This document shows, one piece after another, positions 23,729-32,482 of a stretch of 64,000 bases of DNA. Position 1 is the stretch's first letter. Each line of letters starts with the position of its first letter. A program made the translations under genes and the position numbers. This stretch comes from Rhodococcus oxybenzonivorans (GTDB lineage: Bacteria > Actinomycetota > Actinomycetes > Mycobacteriales > Mycobacteriaceae): assembly GCF_003130705.1 (NCBI RefSeq), contig NZ_CP021354.1:5270001-5334000 (forward strand), given 5' to 3'. The notes under the pieces were generated by a model. That model was not told the origin of the DNA and did not search any database. It saw nothing but the letters and a program-made list of their open reading frames with translations.

Positions 23729-26599
23729 ATGTGTGCTCAGGCTGCGCAGGTTCCGCGGCAGCAGCAAACTCGCGGAGAAGAAGAGCGGTTCGAGTACGAC
23801 GCCTTCATCTCCTACGCCCACGATGATCGGCCGGTCGCCGCCGGCATCCAGAAGGGTCTGCACCGCATCGGCCGTCGAATGGGCCAGCTGCAAGCGTTGC
23901 GGGTATTCCGCGATGCCACCGATTTGATCGCCAGTCCCGACCTGTGGGGCAGGGTGACCGAGGCGATGGGCCGCGCCCGGTACCTGATCGTGGTGCTGTC
24001 GCCTCATTCCGTCGCGTCGGGCTGGGTGAACAAGGAGGTCACCCACTGGCTCGAACGGCATGGACCGGACCGGCTGTTGTTCGTCGTTACCGGCGGTCAT
24101 CTGACCTGGGACGAGGCGTCTGGACGGTTCGACCCGGACCGGTCCGATGTGGCCCTGCCGGTCCTGACGCAGCCGGGGATTCTCGCCGCCGAGCCCTTCT
24201 ATGTCGACGTCACCGAGGACGCGCCGTGGGATCCCGCGTCACCGATGTTCCGGGAGAAGATTACCGATCTTGCCGCTCCCATCCACGGCAAGCCCAAATA
24301 TGCCCTGGCCGGTGAGGATTTGCGCGAACAACGACGCTTCCGGCGCCTACGGCGAGCCGCCATCACCGGCCTGGTTTTGTTGACTGTCCTCGCGGTCGCC
24401 GCGGCGACGCTCGCATTCGTGCAACGGCAGGAGTCGATACGCCAGCGGAACCAGGCGATTGCCCTGCGGCTGGTATCGGAAGCCCAGTCGATGCTCGCGG
24501 GCGCCCGACCCGGCGGTGACGCACGCGCGCTGAAACAGATATTGGCCGCGCAGTCGATCGGCTCCGAACCAGAGCAGGCTGCCCTGCTCGACGCGGTGCT
24601 CGCACGGAAGGAACTGCTCGACATCGCAGAGACCACAGCAACGGACGTGAAGGACATTGCGCTCTCGCCGGACGAGCAGCGCATCGTCACCGGCGGTGCC
24701 GACGGCACCGTACGGCTGTGGGACGCCGATACCGGCAAGCCGATCGACACGCCCATGACCGGAAACCAGGGCGAGGTGGTCATTGTGAGATTCAGTCCGG
24801 ACGGGCGGCGCATTGCGTCCGGCGGCGCCACCACGGTGCGGGTGTGGGATGCGGACACCGGAGCACCACTCGGCACACCGATGACCGTGGCCCTCGGCGA
24901 AGTGTCGAGCGTGGAGTTCAGTCCGGACGGAAGGCGGATCGTCACTGGTTCGAGTGAGGTAGCTGCAAGCGGCTTGGTCAATCACGGCGCAGTTCAGGTA
25001 TGGAACGCGGACACCGGAGCACCGCTCGGAGCACCGATGACCGAGCATGACGGCATGATTTTGAGCGTGGCATTCGCCCCGGACGGGCGCCGCCTCGTTG
25101 TCGGTTCCGGCGGACCCGTCCATGGCGCCGTACGAGTGTGGGATGCAGACACCGGAGTACCCACCGGCGCACCCATGACCGAGCACGACGGCATGGTCGT
25201 GAGCGTGGCATTCGCCCCGGACGGTCAGCGCATCGCCTCCGGCGGCGGTGACGGCACCGTACGGCTGTGGGACGCCGACACCGGAGCACCCATAGGCGAG
25301 CCCATGACCGGACACGCTGGTGCAGTAGCGAGTGTGGCCTTCGCCCCCGACGGGACACGGATCGTCTCCGGCGGCGCCGACGGCACCGTACGGCTGTGGG
25401 ACGCCGACACCGGAGAACTGCTCGGGGAACCCATGATCGGACACGAAAGTTGGGTCGTCTCTACAACCTTCAGCCCGGACGGCCAACGGGTCGTCTCTGG
25501 CGGCGGCGACGAAGGCACGGTACGGGTGTGGGACGTCGATATCTATTCAGCCGGCCAAGGCAGTGTGATGAGCGTGGCGTTCGCCCCGGACGGGCGGCGT
25601 TTCGTCTCGGCCGGTGCTGACGGCACCCTGCAGTTGTGGGACCCGGATATCGGTGCGCCGATCGGCGAACTGATATCCGGACAAGGCGTGGTGATGAGCG
25701 TGGCGTTTTCCCCGGACGGACGGCGTATCGTCTCTGGCACTTTCGCCCCAGCGTCCGAAAGCACGACTTTCCAGTCGGGCACCGTGCAACTGTGGGACGC
25801 GGACACTCACCAGCCCATCGGCGAGCCGATGACCGGGCACCAGGATCATGTATTCAGCGTGGTGTTTGCCCCGGACGGGCGGCAAATCGCCTCCGGCGGT
25901 AGCGACGGCACCATCCGACTGTGGGACACCGACACCCGCCAACCCATCGGCGAACCGATGACCGGACACCGGGATGCAGTGGTGAGCGTGGCGTTCGCCC
26001 CGGACGGTCGGCAAATCGCCTCCGGCGGCAGCGACGGCACCATCCGACTGTGGGACGCCGACACCCGCCAACCCATCGGCGAACCGATGACCGGACACCA
26101 GGGCGAGGTCACGACCGTGGCGTTCGCCCCGGACGGGCAGCGCATCGCCTCCAGCGGTATCGACGGCACCATCCGACTGTGGGATCCCGAAACCCGTCAA
26201 CCGGCCGGCGAACCTCTGAACGGGCAGGCGGGTCCGCTTGCGAGCGTGGCATTCGCACCGGACAGCCGCCGCATCGCCTACGCCGGCTACGACCGCTCGG
26301 TACGGCTGTGGGATACGGACATCGGCATGCCGATCGGCCCGCCCATGAGCAGACATGCGGACATGGTGCGCAGTGTGGCATTCAGCCCGAACGGAGGGTC
26401 GATCGTCTCCGGCGGTCTCGACGGCCAGATCTGGCAATGGGCCATCACACCGGCAGCGTGGGCAGCCAATTTATGCGGCAAGCTCACCATGAATATGAGC
26501 CACCGGCAGTGGCGCGAATGGGTTTCACCCGACATCGACTATGTCGAAGTCTGCCCCGGGCTTCCGATTCCCACCGACGACGCCCCCACCGGGAAGTGA
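23729..26599 (+). CDS. TIR domain - transmembrane helix - 14 WD40 repeats
   Basis: 956 aa, ATG after GCGGAGGAATCACCG. Residues about 22-165 are a TIR-type domain (YDAFISYAHDD, RVFRDATDL, LIVVLSPHS, GWVNKEVTHWL). The Glu in NKEV sits where TIR NADases have their catalytic Glu. A helix of about 20 hydrophobic residues follows near 215, then a coiled segment. From about residue 305, 14 WD40 repeats end in L/VWD, enough for two seven-bladed propellers, several nearly identical. This resembles bacterial and fungal sensor-effector architectures in which the propeller recognises a trigger and TIR degrades NAD or makes a signal. The gene 39 bp downstream is probably co-transcribed. Confidence 0.88.
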   Translation: MCAQAAQVPRQQQTRGEEERFEYDAFISYAHDDRPVAAGIQKGLHRIGRRMGQLQALRVFRDATDLIASPDLWGRVTEAMGRARYLIVVLSPHSVASGWVNKEVTHWLERHGPDRLLFVVTGGHLTWDEASGRFDPDRSDVALPVLTQPGILAAEPFYVDVTEDAPWDPASPMFREKITDLAAPIHGKPKYALAGEDLREQRRFRRLRRAAITGLVLLTVLAVAAATLAFVQRQESIRQRNQAIALRLVSEAQSMLAGARPGGDARALKQILAAQSIGSEPEQAALLDAVLARKELLDIAETTATDVKDIALSPDEQRIVTGGADGTVRLWDADTGKPIDTPMTGNQGEVVIVRFSPDGRRIASGGATTVRVWDADTGAPLGTPMTVALGEVSSVEFSPDGRRIVTGSSEVAASGLVNHGAVQVWNADTGAPLGAPMTEHDGMILSVAFAPDGRRLVVGSGGPVHGAVRVWDADTGVPTGAPMTEHDGMVVSVAFAPDGQRIASGGGDGTVRLWDADTGAPIGEPMTGHAGAVASVAFAPDGTRIVSGGADGTVRLWDADTGELLGEPMIGHESWVVSTTFSPDGQRVVSGGGDEGTVRVWDVDIYSAGQGSVMSVAFAPDGRRFVSAGADGTLQLWDPDIGAPIGELISGQGVVMSVAFSPDGRRIVSGTFAPASESTTFQSGTVQLWDADTHQPIGEPMTGHQDHVFSVVFAPDGRQIASGGSDGTIRLWDTDTRQPIGEPMTGHRDAVVSVAFAPDGRQIASGGSDGTIRLWDADTRQPIGEPMTGHQGEVTTVAFAPDGQRIASSGIDGTIRLWDPETRQPAGEPLNGQAGPLASVAFAPDSRRIAYAGYDRSVRLWDTDIGMPIGPPMSRHADMVRSVAFSPNGGSIVSGGLDGQIWQWAITPAAWAANLCGKLTMNMSHRQWREWVSPDIDYVEVCPGLPIPTDDAPTGK
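25881..26138 (+). repeat. Near-identical tandem 129-bp WD40-coding units
   Basis: Units begin at 25881 and 26010. Their first 90 bases differ at only two positions by eye, and flanking units are more diverged. This indicates recent duplication or gene conversion within the propeller. Confidence 0.75.
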
Positions 26600-26638
26600 A
26601 GGCGCACAAAACCGGCCGATGCCAGTAGGAGGTAGACG

Positions 26639-27166
26639 ATGCAGGCCGACGATCGCCGATCCGAGCTGTGTCACCGACTCTGGAACGACCCGCAAGACAA
26701 ACCGGGATCTCATGGCCGCGCCATCCCCTATGAGAGCGCGGTGCTCGATCAATACCGGATCTACGTAGAGATGGCCGACCGGGTCAGCGCCCGACGAGGC
26801 TTGACCAACTCGTTCTTCCTCAGCCTCAACACCGGCATCTTCGCCCTCGTGGCTGCCTTCGGAAAGATCCCACTTCCGGACCGGACGTGGTGGCTGGTGA
26901 TCCCGCTGATCGCGGTGCTCGGTCAGTGTTTCGCCTGGTTCTATCTGGTTCGAAGTTACCGCCTCCTGAACAGCGCGAAATATCAGGTCGTCGGCGCCCT
27001 CGAGGAACGCCTACCGGCCTCGCCGTTCTGGCGTGCCGAATGGTGGGCCTTGGGTGAGGGGAACGACCGGTCCCGGTACTGGCCCCTGTCCCATATCGAG
27101 CAGTGGATCCCGATCCTCTTCGGGCTTGCCTACGTCTCCGCATTTCTCGCCGCTACGTTCGCGTGA
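26639..27166 (+). CDS. RipA-like small membrane protein linked to TIR-WD40
   Basis: 175 aa, ATG after GTAGGAGGTAGACG. Residues about 40-65 carry a YRIYVEMADRVSARRGLTNS stretch followed by FFLSLNTGIFALVA, resembling RipA-family octameric membrane proteins and other 2-4TM proteins of bacterial conflict operons. Further hydrophobic segments lie near residues 80-100 and 155-172. The family name is from motif memory. It may be the membrane platform or pore for the TIR protein upstream. Confidence 0.6.
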   Translation: MQADDRRSELCHRLWNDPQDKPGSHGRAIPYESAVLDQYRIYVEMADRVSARRGLTNSFFLSLNTGIFALVAAFGKIPLPDRTWWLVIPLIAVLGQCFAWFYLVRSYRLLNSAKYQVVGALEERLPASPFWRAEWWALGEGNDRSRYWPLSHIEQWIPILFGLAYVSAFLAATFA

Positions 27167-27230
27167 GTGTGCTGCGTCGTATCTGGCGTCCACCGAGGTC
27201 GGCACGGTTTCGGACTGGAAACAAACCGAC

Positions 27231-27243
27231 TAGGCTCGTTCGT
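27231..27243 (+). promoter_or_regulatory. -10 element giving a leaderless LuxR transcript
   Basis: TAGGCT (27231-27236) ends 7 bases before ATG 27244 and no ribosome site is present. The other two large LuxR genes have TAGACT exactly 6 bases before ATG. The shared arrangement predicts transcription starting at the A of ATG. Confidence 0.55.
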
Positions 27244-29841
27244 ATGCACCAGCCCTGGCCGGTGATCGAGAGGCGCGCGGAGGCACAAGCGATCGCCGAG
27301 GCCGTAGGCTGCGCCACCGGCCCCCGCGGAGTGATCGTCGACGGTGCCTCGGGCGCGGGAAAGACGACACTGATGGCGGGATTCCTGAAGTTTCGTGATG
27401 GCCCGACCACCCGGCTGGCCGGCAACGCGACTACGAGTAGCACTCCGTTCGGGGCCTTCTCGCGTGTGATCGACAGCCCGGACCCCTGGAATGCGGCAGT
27501 GACCTTGTCGAGGATTTGCCGGACGGTCACAGAGGAAAATAGGGACGGGACCGTCGTGGTGGATGATGCACACTTGCTCGACCCGCTCTCGGCCGACATT
27601 CTGAACCAGATCGCCACCACTCCTACCCTCTCACTGGTAGTCGCGCTTCAGACGGGAGTGCCGGTCCCCGAGGCAATTTCGGCACTCTGGAAGGACCGCG
27701 GATTCTCCCGAGTCACCCTCGGCTGCTTCGGCCGTGACGAAATCGATACCGTCCTGATCGCCGCACTCGGGGGCCCGGTGGACAGCAAGAGTTCGGCGCG
27801 GATCGCGGCGGCATCGCAGGGAAATCCCCGCTTTCTCCGTCACCTGGTGGAGGGTTCGTTGGCCGACGGCCGGCTGATCTGCTGCAACGGCATCTGGCAG
27901 CTGCGCGGCGAGCCGACCATCACCGAGGAATGCGCACTGCAGCTGCGTCACCGGTGTGCAGCAGTACCGGCGGCCGCCAAGCGGGCTCTCGAAGTAGTAG
28001 CCTTCGGCGAACCTATCAACGTGGCAGTTCTCGAGGCGCTGACCAGCACAGAGTCGATGCTGGCGGTCGAATGCACCGGATTGGTCCGTTTCGGCGCAGA
28101 AGGCGGGACTGTTGTGGCTCGGCTGGCTCACCCCTTCCTCGGGGAGGTTGTGCGACAGCAGGTGGATGGTGCGGAGGCACGCCGCATTCGTGGGGACCTC
28201 GCGACGCTACTCGGCGCGGACGCCAGGGAACCGCTCGCACGCATTCGGGCTGCTGCACTCTCCATCGGTACCGACCATCGTCGAAGTCCGCAGTCGCTCA
28301 CCGCGGCTGCCGCGGATGCGACTGCGCTCTGCTCCTTCGCCAACGCTGAAGAACTCGCGCGTGCGGCCTCTGCCGAGGGCGCCGGGTTCCGGGCTCAACT
28401 CCTTCGCGCAGGCGCACTGGCGTGGACGGACCGAGGTGGCGAGGCGGAACGAGTCCTGGCCTCACTCGATCCGGTGAACAGGCCGGAATCCGACTACACC
28501 CGGTGGGCAGTGCTGAGGGCGGGAAACCTGTTCTGGAACCTCGACGCGCTCCCCAGCGCATACAGGATCCTGAAAACTGCCTACGCACAGGTCGCCAGTC
28601 CAGCAGGACGCCACTGTGTGGAGGCGGCGCGCGCGGCCATCGACGTCTCGGCCGGACGGGTAGTCGCAGCAACGGAGGCCGCAGCTCAGGTTCGCCACTC
28701 GCCGAACGCTCCCTCAGCCGCGAGAATGTGGGCGGCGAGCGCGAGCTGCATGGGTCTCGCGATGATGGGACACGGAGATGAGGCAGCCTTCCTGGCCGAT
28801 GAATCGCTCCACCTCACTCAACCCGACACAGCTGTGCTGCGGTTCTCCATCGGCCACGGTCATATCACGGCGCTCATCTACACAGGTCGATTCGCTGAGG
28901 CGGAACTGGCTGCCGACCGCTACCTCGAGCTGGCGCGACACCACGATGCCGCATGGTTCGGCATCAGCTCGCTGGTCGGGAAACTCGACTTGGCCAGGGG
29001 ACGAATCGGTGACGCACACAAGAGATTGACGGAAGCCGCAGCGGTCCTCGACACATCCAGTCCCGAACGGCGCGTTGTCGCCAACCTTCTCCTGGCCAGG
29101 GTCCTCACTGTCTCTGGACAGAACCAGGAGGCGGTTAATGCGCTCGCGCAGGCAGAGGCATCCTTGGGCGAACACCGACATCTCTACCGATCTGACGTTG
29201 CGATTTCGCGCGCCTGGATCTCCGCCGCTTCCGGTAACCTCGGCCGCGCGATCGGGTTGGCACGTCGCGCTGCCGCCGACGCCGAGGAGGCGGGTCTCCT
29301 AGCCGTTGCCGCGGAGGCAGCGCATACGGCCGTCCGGTTCGGAGACAGCGCTTCGGCCGTTCAGCTGCACGCCCTCTCGACTGCCGTCGACGGGCTGCTG
29401 ATCGGCCCGATGGTGGACCACGCGTCCGCACTCGCCGACTCCGACGGTAATGGATTGGTCGCTGCTGCCCACAAATTCGAATTCCTGGGTGCCTCTCTTC
29501 TGGCTGCGGACACGTACGCCCACGCTGCGGGGGCATACCGTCATGCCGGTAATCGCCGCGAGGAACTCCGCTCCTCCACGCGGGCGTACGCACTGGCGCA
29601 GAAGTGTGACGACGCCTGGACCCCCGCGATATTCGCATCGGCGGCCCCGCTACCGCTGACACCCCGCGAAAGGGCCGTCGCTGCACTTGCAGCCGGCGAG
29701 CTCACGAACAAGGAAATCGCTCAACGACTGGGTGTATCGGCACGCACAGTCGAAGGACACGTCTACCACGTCCTGATGAAACTCGATGTGCGCGATCGCG
29801 AAGAGATGGCCGAGACTGTCGCGATGGGGACCTGCCGCTAG
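27244..29841 (+). CDS. Large ATP-binding LuxR-family (LAL) regulator 1
   Basis: 865 aa. Walker A GASGAGKTT (about residue 35) and Walker B VVVDDAHLLD (about 105) form a STAND-type ATPase. A long helical TPR-like middle follows. The C-terminal LuxR HTH reads LTPRERAVAALAAGELTNKE then IAQRLGVSARTVEGHVYHVLMKL (about 803-855). LAL proteins act as signal- and ATP-gated activators. It is one of three paralogues here (also 29838-32404 and 42343-44973) and the likely reader of the shared palindrome. It overlaps the convergent LAL gene by 4 bp. Confidence 0.9.
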   Translation: MHQPWPVIERRAEAQAIAEAVGCATGPRGVIVDGASGAGKTTLMAGFLKFRDGPTTRLAGNATTSSTPFGAFSRVIDSPDPWNAAVTLSRICRTVTEENRDGTVVVDDAHLLDPLSADILNQIATTPTLSLVVALQTGVPVPEAISALWKDRGFSRVTLGCFGRDEIDTVLIAALGGPVDSKSSARIAAASQGNPRFLRHLVEGSLADGRLICCNGIWQLRGEPTITEECALQLRHRCAAVPAAAKRALEVVAFGEPINVAVLEALTSTESMLAVECTGLVRFGAEGGTVVARLAHPFLGEVVRQQVDGAEARRIRGDLATLLGADAREPLARIRAAALSIGTDHRRSPQSLTAAAADATALCSFANAEELARAASAEGAGFRAQLLRAGALAWTDRGGEAERVLASLDPVNRPESDYTRWAVLRAGNLFWNLDALPSAYRILKTAYAQVASPAGRHCVEAARAAIDVSAGRVVAATEAAAQVRHSPNAPSAARMWAASASCMGLAMMGHGDEAAFLADESLHLTQPDTAVLRFSIGHGHITALIYTGRFAEAELAADRYLELARHHDAAWFGISSLVGKLDLARGRIGDAHKRLTEAAAVLDTSSPERRVVANLLLARVLTVSGQNQEAVNALAQAEASLGEHRHLYRSDVAISRAWISAASGNLGRAIGLARRAAADAEEAGLLAVAAEAAHTAVRFGDSASAVQLHALSTAVDGLLIGPMVDHASALADSDGNGLVAAAHKFEFLGASLLAADTYAHAAGAYRHAGNRREELRSSTRAYALAQKCDDAWTPAIFASAAPLPLTPRERAVAALAAGELTNKEIAQRLGVSARTVEGHVYHVLMKLDVRDREEMAETVAMGTCR

Positions 29842-32404
29842 GCGTCGGGTCCGATCATGAGTCTGCTCACCAGCGATTTCCGATTGTCGACGCCGAGTTT
29901 TGTGGACATCCGATACACGTGACCTTCGACGGTGCGTACCGACAACGTCAATCGTTGAGCGATCTCCCGGTTGGTCATACCGATCACGACGAGCGAGGCG
30001 ATGCCGACTTCACGAGGTGTCAGCCACGAAGGACTATCGAGAGCACGTATCGCGGGTGTCTTCGCACCGGGGCACAGGCCGGCGAGCCTACGGGCTGCTG
30101 CCGTCGACAACTGCCGACTGGCATCGTCACCATGCCGCCGATGCACGATTGCAGCCTGCGCGGCCGCATCAGCTGCGAGTAGGTAGGCGTGCATCCTTTC
30201 CAATTCCGCTGCGACACGGTCTAATCCGTGACCGTCTCGCACACCGAAGCTGTGCGACTGAGCGGCAGCCACACACACCAAGGGACCGTCCACCGAATGG
30301 GTCAATGCCCGCAGTCGGCCCGTGGCGGATCGGTCTCCAAATCGGACCGAGGTGTGCAACGCCACCGTCTCGACACCGAACATCGACCCGGCGTGAGCCA
30401 GCCTCGCAGCCTTGCGTGCGGCCGCGATTGCCTCACGATGCTCGCCACGCGCCGCCAGCATCCAGGCGCGTGCGAGCAACAGATCGGGTTCGAACGACGC
30501 CATGTGGGCACCGAACGACGACTCCGCAGCAGCAAGTGCTTCGGTGGCATCATCGGTCCGCTCCTGCATGCCCAGAGCTTGACACAGTCCGATTACACTC
30601 AACGTCAGCCAGATCGGGGGTCCCCGTCCATCGCCGCGGCCCGACCGCGCCGGAACTGATCCTCTGCGTCGGCCGCACGACCCACTGCGAGATGAGCAAG
30701 CCCGCGAATGTACATGTCGACCACCCAGTTTGCTCTGCCTCGGTGGGTGGGCACGTAGCGTTCGAGTACCGAATCGAGGCTGTCGAGCTGTCCCGATACG
30801 GTGGCGGCGAAGACCTCGGCAACACCGATCTGCATGTGCCCGAGCATGAATCCCACCTCCTTTGCCGCCTCCGCACCACGCGTGGTGACACCTCGGACCT
30901 GATCTGTGCGACCCGCTCGCGCAAGCGCTGCGCCACCGATGGACGCTGCAAGCGCCAAAGCCGGCGGCGTCCCTTCTCCAGGCCCGAAGAGGCCTCGAGT
31001 CAACTCGAGCGATCGCGGCACGTCATTGGCGAAGAAGTCGAAGGTCAACTCCACGGATGTGACAACATCCCGTCCGTGGCGGCCCGTCACGCGAGCACGC
31101 ATGTCGGCTAGCTTCTCCCGCGCGGCGGCCTCACGGTCGGCGAAAAACAAGGCCGTGGCACGCCACATCCCCCACGTGAGTGATTCGGCTTCGGACATCT
31201 CCGCAGGATCAACGGCCGCGAGCAGCGTGTCGGCATCGTTCACCCGTCCTTGCCACGTCATCGCCCGTGCCGCGACCATGGCCGCTCTGATTCCGCCTCC
31301 TCGGGACAGGGCCGCCTGGGCGAGGCGTTCGGCGAGCGCATAGTCACACAGTTCGAGCGCGGATTCCGCCGCCTCTACCGTTCGAGCGACATCGATCTCG
31401 GCGTCACTGTCAAGCGCGAGCGTCGCCAGCCGCAACGTGTCGCTCGGCGAATCACCTGCAAGGTGGGCGCGAACAATCCGTCCTCGCAGTACGCGGGCGG
31501 CCAGAGCGCCCAGCTGCTCACGTAGCACCTCGCCCAGGATCGGATGGCTGAGTGTCGCGACGCAGCCCAGGCCCTCGGAGCGAAACCGCAGAAGTCCGTT
31601 GCAGTGTGCGGCAGCAACGGCGTCAGGTGACGTGGCGCGCTGGAGGACGTCGACGTCGATGCCCTCTTCCAGAGCCACCAGCCGGAGCGCGTCGAGCACG
31701 TCGGGAGGCACGTTCCGCAACCGCGACCCGAGCAGCGATGCCAACTCCGTGCTGACAACGGGCCGCGATCGCAATCTCCACACGCCGTCGGACCGCTCGA
31801 ACAGGCCGGACTTCCATGATCCTTCGACGAGATGCCGGAGGTAGAGCGGGTTTCCCTCCGACATATTCCACAACCATTGCGCGCCGACGTCGTCCATCGG
31901 CCCGCGGAGAGCAGTTTCGATCACCCTCATCGCTTCGTCACGAGTGAACGCGTCGAGTTCGACTCGATGCAGGACGCCGTCGGGGAGAATCGCGGTACTC
32001 GGTCGTGATCCGCGGCCGCCGAGCGTCACGACGAGTCGAACACTCCCATCGTCGATCAGACATCGGAGCAGAGTGGTGGACAGCGGATCGAGCCGGTCCG
32101 CATCGTCGACGACAAGGGTTGTCGTGCATTCCCGGAGTGCGATCACAGCGCTCGTGAGTGCGGTGTCGGGATCCGCTGCCGCACCAATATTCACGGCCGA
32201 AGCGAATGCACCCAGCGGAACGCCGCGCAACGAGTCCGTCCCGACGACCCAGACTGCCTCGCAGTCACGTTCGCACACGATCTTCTGTGCCAAGGTGGTC
32301 TTTCCCACCCCAACCGCGCCGACGATGACGATGACACGCGTCGAATCCCGCGCGAGGGCGCTGATCTCGGGCCCCCGCGGGATGGATGGCCACGTCAGGA
32401 CCAT
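29838..32404 (-). pseudogene. LAL regulator 2, split by a frameshift in a C tract
   Basis: One LAL gene read in two frames: 32404-30605 holds Walker A GAVGVGKTT, Walker B LVVDDADRLD and the TPR region, then stops at DGDPRSG. From about 30625 onward the other frame continues (PPIWLTLSVIGLCQALGM) to the LuxR HTH (LTPREVGIASLVVIGMTNRE then IAQRLTLSVRTVEGHVYR) and a stop at 29838. Adding one C to the C5 tract (G5 on + at 30616-30620) restores a single 855-aa reading. It is either a true mutation, a phase-variable tract, programmed slippage or an assembly error. Without the repair the product lacks its DNA-binding domain. Confidence 0.8.
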
Positions 32405-32416
32405 GGAACCAGTCTA
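32405..32416 (-). promoter_or_regulatory. -10 element giving a leaderless LAL 2 transcript
   Basis: On the minus strand TAGACT (32416-32411), then six bases, then ATG 32404. No ribosome site. Same layout as for LAL 1 and LAL 3. Confidence 0.55.
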
Positions 32417-32482
32417 GGTGTGGCAGAAGCGTGGGGGAAGGAGGTGGGTTGCCTCCCGATCCGCAGGTCGGGAGGCGACCCG

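Noticed and set aside
23539..23826. 95-codon frame crossing the palindrome before the TIR gene
   Set aside because: Overlaps the real start region in another frame and encodes no plausible protein.
24700..26500. Tandem DNA repeats as a CRISPR array
   Set aside because: The repeats are WD40-coding units of about 129 bp within one open frame, with no spacers.
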